Positions 10,011-17,242 of a DNA stretch of 64,000 bases are shown here, piece by piece. The position numbers and the translations under genes were made by a program. Numbering within the stretch: position 1 is the first letter of the stretch; each line of letters starts with the position of its first letter. This DNA is from Chloroflexota bacterium (GTDB taxonomy: Bacteria; Chloroflexota; Dehalococcoidia; FW602-bin16), in the NCBI GenBank assembly GCA_004297765.1, contig SCTZ01000043.1, forward strand, positions 1 through 64,000. The letters are read 5' to 3'. The notes below the pieces were generated by a model. It searched no databases, had not been told where the DNA came from, and saw only the letters and a program-made list of their open reading frames with translations.

Positions 10011-10805
10011 CTAGCGTCCCTTGAATTGTGGTGAGCGCTTGGCTAGAAAGGCCGCCACGGCCTCCACGTGATCGCCGCTGGCGGCGCAATTGCCAACGCT
10101 CAGCGCTTCGTCATGTAGGTGGTCAGCAAGACCGTTGGTGAAGCTACGGTCGAGTAAACGTTTGGTCTGACCATAGGCCATGGTTGGCCCCTGAGCCAGC
10201 CGTTGGGCCATGTCGCGTACGGTTGGCAACAGCTCGGATGCTGCAACCACGCGATTTACCATGCCTAGACTCTGCGCTTGCTGAGCCGTTATGGGCTCGT
10301 TGAACAGGTATAGCTCCATGGCCTTGCCGGGACCAACTGTCCGCGGCAAGAAGAAACTGGTGCCACAGTCTGGAGAAATGGCGACGTTGGAGTAGGCCAG
10401 GACGAATTTGGTCTGCTCCGCCGCAACGCACAAGTCACATGCCAGCGCTAGCCCCACCCCCGCGCCAGCGGCCACACCGTTGACCGCGGCGATCACCGGT
10501 TTCGACATGCGACGGATGGGCAAAATCATTTGCTCGTGAGCGGCGTCAGCTAGCTCGTGCAAGAAGCGCCCTGCATCGTTGCCGGCTCGATCCCGCAGTG
10601 TACTGACATCGGCGCCGGCGCAGAAGGCCCGGCCATTGCCCGTAATGACGACAGTGCGAATTTCGGTCGTATTCTCGCAGACCGCAAGCGCCTGGCCAGC
10701 CTCGCTGACCAGTTCAAAGGTCAGCGAGTTCATCGCGTCGGGTCTGTTCAGCGTAAGGATGCCCACGGCGCCATCGCGCTCAAACTGAATCGTCTCGTAG
10801 CCCAT
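10011..10805 (-). CDS. Enoyl-CoA hydratase/isomerase (PaaG-like)
   Basis: A 264-aa crotonase with AAAAGGAGG before its ATG. Oxyanion-hole segments FCAGADVSTL and GVAAGAGVGLALACD are intact and the C-terminus ends LAKRSPQFKGR as usual. The glutamates used by classical hydratases appear to be replaced (Gly after the GAG turn; AYSN where GQPE is expected), while the Asp of SPD is kept, a pattern closer to PaaG-type isomerases. It follows the acyl-CoA ligase on the same strand and is probably in its operon. Hydration versus isomerisation is uncertain. Confidence 0.88.
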   Translation of the reverse strand: MGYETIQFERDGAVGILTLNRPDAMNSLTFELVSEAGQALAVCENTTEIRTVVITGNGRAFCAGADVSTLRDRAGNDAGRFLHELADAAHEQMILPIRRMSKPVIAAVNGVAAGAGVGLALACDLCVAAEQTKFVLAYSNVAISPDCGTSFFLPRTVGPGKAMELYLFNEPITAQQAQSLGMVNRVVAASELLPTVRDMAQRLAQGPTMAYGQTKRLLDRSFTNGLADHLHDEALSVGNCAASGDHVEAVAAFLAKRSPQFKGR

Positions 10806-10874
10806 CGAGACGCCTCCTTTTCAATCATGGAATAAGGGGTACGCTACATCTGCGGCGCGACCTCACCTTCTAGA

Positions 10875-12443
10875 TTAGCGAGCGCTGAATTGCTCCCGCA
10901 GGACGTTCTTGCGCACCTTGCCCAGATCGGAGCGCGGCAACTCATTGACCAAATGCACTACCGAGGGCTTCTTGTAACTAGCCAGACGTTCCCGGCAAAA
11001 GCCGATCAACTCCTCGGCGCTCAGCTTCTCCGCACTCTCCCGACGCGGCACCACGATGGCCACCACATACTCGCCCCATTCCTCGTCGGGTAGACCGATG
11101 ACGGCCACGTCTTCCACAGCGGGATGCCGATACAGGACGGCCTCGACCTCCTCCGGCGAGATGTTCTCCCCGCCACGGATGATCATGTCCGATTTACGCC
11201 CCGCCAGAAACACGTACCCTTCATCGTCGATCCATCCGAGATCCGATGTGTGCAGCCAGCCCTCCGTGTCACGCTTAGCGACGTGTCCCTCTTCGCCCTT
11301 CTTCGCAAGGTAGCCCTGGGTGGCACGAGCGGTGCGGATGGCCACCTCACCGATCTGTCCGGCCGGGAGTGTCTCGCCCTGCTCCCCCACGATGCGTATC
11401 TCTGCATCCGGCAGAGGCTTCCCGATAGAGCGCAGGCGAGATTTCTTGCGCTCGATCTCCTCTGGCGCGCCCTCCATGCGGTGATCGTCCGGCCCCAGCA
11501 TGGATACCGTGGCGGTCGTCTCCGTTTGACCGTAGGCGTTAATAAAGCCCACATTGCGCGGGAAGAGCTCCAGAGCGCGCAAGAGCACGCCCGGCGGCGT
11601 TGCGGCCGAGCCGTACGAAAGCATCTCCAGGCTTGAGAGGTCATAGCGACCGAAGCTGGGCTCGTCGATGATGCGCTTGAGCATGGTCGGGACCACGAAG
11701 GCGTGGGTGATGCGCTCCTTCTGAACCGTCTCCAGCCAGCGCACCGGATCGAACTGCCGCAGCAGAACCATACGCCGCGCGGAGTACGGCGCAAGCATGA
11801 TGGCGGTCAGTCCCGCGATGTGGTAGAACGGGGCCACCAGGAGTTGAGCGTAGTGGTCGTCCTCGCTGACCGGCTCGGCCGTGTTCAGGGCGTAGCTCGC
11901 CAAGTCCCCGTAGCGGATCATCACGCCTTTGGGGCGCGAGGTTGTGCCCGCGGTGAACATGATCACGTTGAGCTCTTTGTCGTCGACTTCAGCTGGCTCG
12001 ATCTCCACGCTCGGCAGCAACAACTCGTCAAAGCTGCGCATTCCCTCCGCCGGACCGTCGATGCTGATCAACTCCTTGACAGAAGTTACAGCCGGCCGTA
12101 CGGTGCAGGCCAACTCGACGTACGGTGCCCCGGCGCAGAGGCAATTCACCTCGGCCGTGTTCAGCAAGTACTCGAGCTCCTCGCTCTTGGCCCGGTAGTT
12201 GAGAGGGACGAAGGTGGCGCCGAGAAAGGACGTGGCGTAGAAGAGTTGAATGAAGCGGCTGCTGTTGGTATCCATTACGCCCAGCCGCCGTCCCGGACCG
12301 AGACCGCACTCCCGCAGCCCAGCGGCAAGGGAAACGATGCGCTGCTGCAGAGTAGCGTAGTCGTCGCGTTGGTCCTCAAAGGCCAGGGCCTCGCGCTCGG
12401 GGAAGATCTGTGCCGCGATATTCACGAACTCGTAGGTATTCAT
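10875..12443 (-). CDS. AMP-dependent acyl-CoA synthetase/ligase
   Basis: A 522-aa adenylate-forming ligase that activates a carboxylic acid to its CoA thioester. The phosphate loop FTAGTTSRPKGVM (about residues 159-171), YGQTET, the TSDLGWIDDEGY hinge segment, GRKSDMIIRGGENI and the C-terminal catalytic Lys in SDLGKVRKN are all present. Length is normal for medium/long-chain or aromatic acid ligases. GGAG lies 5 bases before the ATG. Two desulforedoxin-like genes sit upstream and a crotonase downstream on the same strand, forming a likely operon. A truncated second copy of its N-terminus is at 3298. Confidence 0.93.
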   Translation of the reverse strand: MNTYEFVNIAAQIFPEREALAFEDQRDDYATLQQRIVSLAAGLRECGLGPGRRLGVMDTNSSRFIQLFYATSFLGATFVPLNYRAKSEELEYLLNTAEVNCLCAGAPYVELACTVRPAVTSVKELISIDGPAEGMRSFDELLLPSVEIEPAEVDDKELNVIMFTAGTTSRPKGVMIRYGDLASYALNTAEPVSEDDHYAQLLVAPFYHIAGLTAIMLAPYSARRMVLLRQFDPVRWLETVQKERITHAFVVPTMLKRIIDEPSFGRYDLSSLEMLSYGSAATPPGVLLRALELFPRNVGFINAYGQTETTATVSMLGPDDHRMEGAPEEIERKKSRLRSIGKPLPDAEIRIVGEQGETLPAGQIGEVAIRTARATQGYLAKKGEEGHVAKRDTEGWLHTSDLGWIDDEGYVFLAGRKSDMIIRGGENISPEEVEAVLYRHPAVEDVAVIGLPDEEWGEYVVAIVVPRRESAEKLSAEELIGFCRERLASYKKPSVVHLVNELPRSDLGKVRKNVLREQFSAR

Positions 12444-12496
12444 GCCAGCTCCATTGCTCCGATTAGGAGCCTACCTTCATATTATCCCTGTCTACA

Positions 12497-12640
12497 CTAG
12501 TCGGCAGAAGGCAGTGGCTTGGCCTCGACCAACTGCATCGGTTGGTTGCAGCACTCCACCTGTCCTTGTCCGCCTTTCGTGATCAGCACTTGCGCGCCAC
12601 AATCGGCACACGTCATGCGCTTTCCGAGCAAATTCGCCAT
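12497..12640 (-). CDS. Desulforedoxin-like small metal-binding protein
   Basis: A 47-aa protein, MANLLGKRM..., with CADC and, 14 residues on, CCNQPM. The CxxC...CC spacing is that of desulforedoxin, where four Cys bind a single iron in a rubredoxin-type site; zinc binding is equally possible. AGGAGG precedes the ATG by 7 bases. It lies between a paralogue (11 bp upstream) and the acyl-CoA ligase. A role in electron transfer or as a structural partner is not known. Confidence 0.75.
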   Translation of the reverse strand: MANLLGKRMTCADCGAQVLITKGGQGQVECCNQPMQLVEAKPLPSAD

Positions 12641-12650
12641 CTCTCGCCTC

Positions 12651-12800
12651 CTACTTCTGTTGCATCGCTTCGCCGCAGCAGCACAGCGTGCCCTGACCCG
12701 GCTTGGTGACGAGCACCTCGCTAGCACACTGCGCGCACTTGTACCGCTTACCGGCCTGCATTCCCGCCGGCTTCTTGTCGCTTGCTTCTTGTGTCGCCAT
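12651..12800 (-). CDS. Desulforedoxin-like small metal-binding protein
   Basis: A 49-aa protein with KCAQCASEVLVTK and TLCCCGEAM, closer to desulforedoxin (CxxC...CCGEDM) than its neighbour. A strong GAGGAGGGAG precedes the ATG at 12800. The reading frame is open upstream without a stop as far as the decayed AlbA_2 gene, so a long fusion could be read, but the ribosome-binding site and the match to the degenerate copy at 3437 (same start MAxQE) support the short protein. It probably heads the ligase operon. Confidence 0.78.
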   Translation of the reverse strand: MATQEASDKKPAGMQAGKRYKCAQCASEVLVTKPGQGTLCCCGEAMQQK

Positions 12801-12828
12801 ATCTCCCTCCTCTGTCGAACGTAGCTCA

Positions 12829-12882
12829 ATCATCTCGTTCATACCCGAAGAGTTGCCTGCCGTGACCGTGGCGCCTGACCAG
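12829..12882 (-). pseudogene. Thiolase internal scrap
   Basis: The minus strand encodes SGATVTAGNSSGMNE, the conserved thiolase stretch found intact in both thiolases here (GGTVTAGNSSGRND and GGTVTAGNASGMND). About 15 codons only; both sides are unrelated. It sits in the same frame as the end of the AlbA_2 remnant and the desulforedoxin-like protein. Confidence 0.6.
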
Positions 12883-12884
12883 TG

Positions 12885-14414
12885 GTGGTCCGCCGCTTGC
12901 CGGCCGAAATCGTGCAGGTATCGTGCAGCCCAATGCACGATACCTGCACGATTCTCAGTCGGACTGGTCGCGCAATCGGTATGCAGTCCACCGACCCAGC
13001 CTCCGGTCGGTTCGAGCAACTCCCTGCGCACCAGATCAGCCAAGTCGTTCGCAGCCGTTCGCTCTGACACTCCGGTCAACGCCACGTACTCACGGCGGGC
13101 GATGGTGCCGTGCTTCTGCGCATGTAGAAGCCCCTTGTGCTGCCGCTCATTGATCTCACCGCGCTCCACGAGCGCCCGGAAGAGGTCGGCGGGGACGGTC
13201 ACTCCCTCGCGGGTGGCAATGCTGCGGAGGGTAATGACGAAGCTGAAGCCGTCCTCCCGAAACTCCGGCTCCGGTAGTCCCAAGCTCGCCATCTCCTCCC
13301 GCATGCGGCGGATGCCCAGGCCCACCTCCTCGATGTACCCCAGCTCCACGAGCAAACGGGCGATTACCTTATTCCGCGAGAACTGGTCGTAACCCAGCCG
13401 CTCCAGCGTGATCGGCGGCGGCAGCTTGCCGGGGCTCCAGATCTCCAGGCGGTCGTCGAACATGAACAGCCGTACTTTCGCGCCTTCGAGCGACCAGTCG
13501 CGGTGGGCGACTGCGTTGGCGATTGCCTCGCGGACGCTGTAGTCCGGGTACTCGGGGACGTCTACCCGCCGCACACCCTCCATCCGGGGCACCAGGCGGC
13601 GGTTGCGGGCGACGAAGGCCGCACCCTCGTCGATGACTCGCGTCAGCGGGCCGACCACGTCGGCCCGGTCGCGGAGCTGGGCGCCTAGGTGCCGGCCGTA
13701 GAAGAAGGCACACTTGAGGGTCGCGGCCGGCAAGCGATCCTGCGGCCGGGGCCCAAAGAGCAGCAGTCCGGCGACCGTGGGGACCACATGGCTGGCGTGG
13801 GGGATGGCGAAGCCCAGATTCACCAGCAACCGCATGCGCTCCGCGGCGTCCGCGGGGTGGAGAAGGTGGCGAACGTCCTCGAAGTAGCCGCGCACCAGCG
13901 CGTCGTCGAGCTCCACGAACTTTGCGTCGGGCACCGGCAGCCGCTCGTACTGCACCCGGCCGGACTCAAACATGAGCTGGCCGATCTCCTCCCGCGTGGC
14001 CTCGTGCACCTCCCGGTCGATGCGCACATAGACGCGGCTGTTGGCCCGATAGGGCTTGTCTTGACCGTCGGGCACGTGTACCACGAGGACGTCCCGCCCC
14101 TGGGCTTCTGCGTGCTCCAAAGTAATCGGCACCGCCGGGTCGCAGTTGTGGCGCGAGACGTTGACTACCTACTGGCGCCACGCGGCGAGGTCCGGCATGG
14201 TGCGAATATGGCGAGTGATCTGGCGCGGCTGGGCGTACCAGAGCCCCAGCAGCTCGCCGTCGTCACCCACGCCGAGCAGGATGGAGCCACCACCGCGGTT
14301 CGCCATGGCGACGATCGCCCGCGCGATGTCGGAGGTGTCTGCCTCGGCCGCATTGAACTCGGTCCGCTGGTCCTCGCCGCGGCCGATCAGCGCACGCAAC
14401 TCCTCCTCGGTCAT
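12885..14414 (-). pseudogene. AlbA_2/Schlafen-type ATP-binding regulator, interrupted by in-frame TAG
   Basis: The N-terminal part (14414-14172) has the AlbA_2 fold signature: TEFNAAEADT, IARAIVAMANRGGGSILLGVGDDG. An in-frame TAG at 14171-14169 cuts it after 81 codons. The same frame then continues (VVNVSRHNCDPAVPITLEH) through RVYVRIDREVHEATREEI, an HATPase-like module (REAIANAVAHRDWS, IWSPGKLPPPIT, GLGIRRMREEM) and a winged-helix end (LTGVSERTAANDLADLV). Beyond about 13010 the similarity fades. Such proteins are usually ~450-500-aa regulators. Restart at GTG 14132 could give a protein lacking the AlbA_2 domain. A sequencing error at the TAG is possible. Confidence 0.75.
12908..12953. repeat. 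Perfect 20-bp inverted repeat (hairpin)
   Basis: Arms 12908-12927 and 12934-12953 are exact complements around a 6-base spacer. Each arm itself holds ATCGTGCA twice, 3 bases apart. There is no T-run on either side, so it is not a standard intrinsic terminator. It lies at the decayed 3' end of the AlbA_2 gene. Confidence 0.8.
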
Positions 14415-14453
14415 GGCTCCCTCTCAAACAGTGGCGAAATGTGGTCTGCGATC

Positions 14454-14720
14454 CTATCGGGCTGCATTGCCGCGATCTCGCCACTCTGCCAGTGACTGAC
14501 GATGGTTCTTTCCCCCGGGCGCATGGCCGTGTTTGTGCAGAAACTCTGGAACGCCGCCGTACTCCACGAGGATCACGGCGGACTCCGCGACCTTGTCGTG
14601 GCCAGGCAGGAAGAAGGAGCCGCGCCCCGTATCTCCCCCACAGCCGCACCGGCAGCTCCCAGTCGGCAGCAAACGCTGAGCCGTTGGCGCACCTCCTTGG
14701 ATTTGCTCTAAGCATAGCAT
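14454..14720 (-). CDS. Small cysteine-rich protein with CxCGC...PGHD motif
   Basis: An 88-aa frame with CRCGCGGDTGRGSFFLPGHDKV in its middle. Small bacterial proteins with this CxCGCG...F.PGHD pattern recur but have no assigned function; the Cys/His arrangement suggests a metal site. The start is uncertain (ATG 14720 gives a plausible length). It lies upstream of the AlbA_2 gene on the same strand. Function unknown. Confidence 0.45.
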   Translation of the reverse strand: MLCLEQIQGGAPTAQRLLPTGSCRCGCGGDTGRGSFFLPGHDKVAESAVILVEYGGVPEFLHKHGHAPGGKNHRQSLAEWRDRGNAAR

Positions 14721-14768
14721 CCTTGGAGCAAATACACAACACTGTGATCGACAGTGCCAGTCCCCTCG

Positions 14769-15113
14769 TCAGTCCTGCTGCAAAGAAGCAATACTTTGAA
14801 GCGCGCGTCCTTGCTCCTCGGCTGGCAACTTCAGCAAGGGGCGCAGGCTTCGTTCGGTGACGACGGGGTCGGACAAAGGGTCGCCAAGGCCAACGACGGC
14901 CTCCAAGACCGGGGGTGCTAGATCAAGAAGGCCGAGCGCCTGAGTGACGCGGGCGGGGGAAACTCCTAGCTTGCGTGCCAGATCAGCCCGAGAAGTGCAA
15001 TGCCCCTCATCCAGTATGCTTTGCCATTCCCGTGCGAGGGTGATCGGGTTGTGATACAATGTGGAGCAGCGAGTCGGCGCGCTCGGCGGCTCGAAGAACC
15101 CAGGTGGCTCTGC
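14769..15113 (-). pseudogene. HTH/ParB-like partner protein of a serine recombinase (remnant)
   Basis: About 110 codons read as a DNA-binding HTH domain: YHNPITLAREWQSILDEG, SRADLARKLGVSPARVTQALGLL, then GDPLSDPVVTERSLRPLL. This type of small protein is commonly encoded just downstream of large serine recombinases, as here. No ATG or good ribosome-binding site is visible at the natural start, and upstream codons are unrelated, so it is marked as a remnant. Confidence 0.55.
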
Positions 15114-15178
15114 GCCCTCGAAGTGGTAGGCGAGCCTTGAGGCTCCCCGCGCTGCGAGCCTTGCGTCGGCGAGGATTG

Positions 15179-15935
15179 TTAAATTCCAGAAAGTTCGGGA
15201 TTTTCCCCTGCTCGGGGAGCCAATTGCCCTAAATCCCGTACTTTTCCCCGAGTGGTTAACACTCGATAGTTCGGCACATTCAGCAACCGGTAGAGGGCGA
15301 TTCGCACTCGGTACCACCGAGTGCGGATTTTTGTTGTAAAGGTCCTCGCCCCGTCCGTCTTGGCCGCCTCGGCTGGCAGCTCCTGGGACGCCTTCCGCTC
15401 CGGCTCGAAGGGCCAGACCACCACCTCCCGGACCAGTAGCCGGAAGGGCTCCTTCTGATCCTCCAAAGGCAGCAGTCCGACCCGACGCTCGAAGTCCTGG
15501 AGACCGCGCCGGATCAGGTCGGCGTCCAGGACCCGCTTGCGTCACCGCTCGATGTCGAGCTTCAGTTCTCGCACCGCGTCTGGAGTTGCCTCTTCTCGCG
15601 CACCAGACGCCGGTACTCCTCCTTGATGTCCTCAGCCAGCAGGTCCTCTTGCTTCATGACTTCGATCAGCCGCCGGATGCCCGTCGTCAGGTGCCCAAGA
15701 TCGTCGCGATGACGGGCCAGAGTCGTCTCCAGTTCGGCCACCGACTCCACCACCTCGCGGTTGACGGCGTCCACGCAGGCCTGGAGGATGGCCGGCTGAG
15801 TCCCTAGGTCGGCGAGGACCTGTCGGATCAGCGCCTCGAACTCGCGCGCGGGCAGCATCTCGATCGGGCAGGTGGAGAGGCTCCCGCCCCTGGTGTAGTC
15901 GACGCAAGCGTAGTAGAGACACAGCGTGCCAGCCT
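15179..15935 (-). pseudogene. Large serine recombinase, C-terminal remnant
   Basis: Read in the minus direction, the zinc-ribbon segment (LCLYYACVDYTRGG...CPIEMLPAREFEALIRQVL) is followed by the coiled-coil (RRLIEVMKQEDLLAEDIKEEYRRLVREK). After a stop and frame change near 15562-15545 the end of the protein follows (LVREVVVWPFEPERK, TKIRTRWYRVRIALYRL). The N-terminal catalytic domain with the active Ser is absent. This is the wreck of a site-specific recombinase from a phage or integrative element. The 60 bp to the regulatory block at 15997 hold nothing recognised. Confidence 0.7.
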
Positions 15936-15996
15936 TCGTCCAGCGTGACCGTCCATATCATCTCCCCAACAAAGCACCTTGCTCCAAGCACTCACC

Positions 15997-16075
15997 TTGT
16001 CAATCGCTTGGGCACAACTTGCGCCCAACGGATTGTTGCGCTTGCCGTTTGGAGCGATTATTAGCAGTGTCAGCC
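15997..16075 (+). promoter_or_regulatory. Shared regulatory block upstream of Tad cluster A
   Basis: This 79-bp block aligns without gaps to 37877-37955 in front of cluster B; I count 56 identical positions. Conserved stretches are TTGTCAA at the start, a 22-bp core at 16008-16029, ATTGTTGC (16032-16039) and TGTCAGCC (16068-16075). The core contains the near-perfect palindrome TTGGGCACAA-C-TTGCGCCCAA (16008-16028), an operator-like site. A TTGCGC-17-TATTAG pair (16036-16064) could be the promoter of cluster A. The block ends about 90 bp before the first gene. The regulator is unknown. Confidence 0.65.
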
Positions 16076-16173
16076 GGGCGCCGCCAGCCTAGATGAGAAG
16101 GAGTTCCAGAAGGGGGTGGTGGGGGGTGCGAGAGTCGGCGTCCGGCTGACCAATACGAGGGATGGGTCGAGAG

Positions 16174-16992
16174 ATGGTGAAGCACTTCCTGCGTTTTCGC
16201 GCCTACGTCGTCCTTGTCGTCGCCATGGCGGCCGCGTACTTCATTGTGCAGGGGGCCACGCGCAGCGTCCAGGTGTTCGTGGCCGCGGCGGACTTGGGCG
16301 AGAATACGGTCCTGACGACCGAGAGGCTCAAGGTGATCTCGCTTCCAGCTGGCGCGAAGCTGTCCGGGATGATCGAGGCCAGTCAGCAGTCAGAGATCAT
16401 AGGCATGGTTACCCGAGCGTTCATTCCTGCTGGTTATCCCATCACCAGACCGTACCTTCAGCCGCCGACGGGAGGGGATGCAGGTGGCATGGGGGTCACC
16501 GCGGCCATCGTCGACCCGCGCAACGTGCTATTTCCACTTTCGGCTCCCAGCGACAAAGTAGCGATGGGAGGCCGCATCCTTCCGGGTGAATACGTGGACG
16601 TCTACCTGATCTGGGAAGACCCGACCGTTAAGGAGTCGGGGAAAGGGTCCAAAGAGAAGGCTACCCTTTACCTCCAGCACCAGAAGGTCTTCTTCTACGA
16701 CGGCAAGCAGGTGACGGTGGAGGTGCCCAAGGTGGCTGCCGCTGTCCTCGCCTACGCTGGTCAGGTGGGCGACGTGATTATAGCACCGTCCAGAGTCGAC
16801 GAGGTGCTTGTTCCCGAGGGAGAGCTAACCATCGACGCGGGAGTCTTCCGGAGTCTGTTTGGCAAGCCCATCAGCGGAACTTTGAGTCTGCGCGATCTCT
16901 TTGGCAGAGAAGGGCGCTCGGAAAAGCAGCCATCACAACAAGCAATCCCATCGGGGGCGGAGAAGCCGGCGAATGAGAACACCAAGCCGTAG
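16174..16992 (+). CDS. cpaB: CpaB/RcpC-like Tad pilus assembly protein
   Basis: About 272 aa (276 from the alternative ATG 16162). One N-terminal membrane helix (YVVLVVAMAAAYFIVQG) is followed by an SAF domain (VFVAAADLGENTVLTTERLKV) and the RcpC-type domain with GGRILPGEYVDVYLI. CpaB proteins sit in the periplasm or cell envelope and help assemble or stabilise the Tad secretion complex. It is the first gene of cluster A behind the regulatory block. The C-terminus is polar and probably disordered. A paralogue is at 51863. Confidence 0.85.
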   Translation: MVKHFLRFRAYVVLVVAMAAAYFIVQGATRSVQVFVAAADLGENTVLTTERLKVISLPAGAKLSGMIEASQQSEIIGMVTRAFIPAGYPITRPYLQPPTGGDAGGMGVTAAIVDPRNVLFPLSAPSDKVAMGGRILPGEYVDVYLIWEDPTVKESGKGSKEKATLYLQHQKVFFYDGKQVTVEVPKVAAAVLAYAGQVGDVIIAPSRVDEVLVPEGELTIDAGVFRSLFGKPISGTLSLRDLFGREGRSEKQPSQQAIPSGAEKPANENTKP

Positions 16993-17014
16993 GACCCAGA
17001 TCAAGGGCGAGAGC

Positions 17015-17242
17015 ATGCGCACCGATGTCGCAGAACAGCACCGTCAGCGTTCATCCGTCAACGTCGACGAGCTGACCGGTGGAATAGGCGCCCTCGCTGC
17101 GCAGGTGGTCTTGCCTCTGGCAGTTCTGGCGATTGTGCTCATGGCCGGTCTATCGCTTGGGCAGGCAGGAGGGAGTTCGGACATGTATGGTAAGCAACCA
17201 TCCCATGTTCTCGTGGGTTCGCCAGGGAGGAGTGAGCGATGA
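17015..17242 (+). CDS. Small single-span membrane protein
   Basis: A 75-aa protein with a polar N-terminus, one helix (AAQVVLPLAVLAIVLMAGL) and a short Gly/Ser-rich tail. It has no Flp-type GxxxxEY processing site. An earlier in-frame ATG at 16973 would overlap the cpaB end. Its stop overlaps the next gene's start (ATGA), indicating translational coupling within the Tad operon. No family recognised; it may be an accessory subunit. Confidence 0.6.
   Translation: MRTDVAEQHRQRSSVNVDELTGGIGALAAQVVLPLAVLAIVLMAGLSLGQAGGSSDMYGKQPSHVLVGSPGRSER

Noticed and set aside
14169-14171. TAG in two otherwise open frames (here and at 25716) as evidence for amber recoding
   Set aside because: Several clearly intact genes in the window (for example 265-1455 and 6507-7700) end in TAG at the expected C-terminus, so TAG is a normal stop here.
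15303-15325. Hairpin CGCACTCGGT/ACCGAGTGCG followed by ATTTTTG, looking like a + strand terminator
   Set aside because: It lies inside the recombinase remnant where the same bases encode the conserved TKIRTRWYRVR stretch on the minus strand, and no + strand gene ends there.
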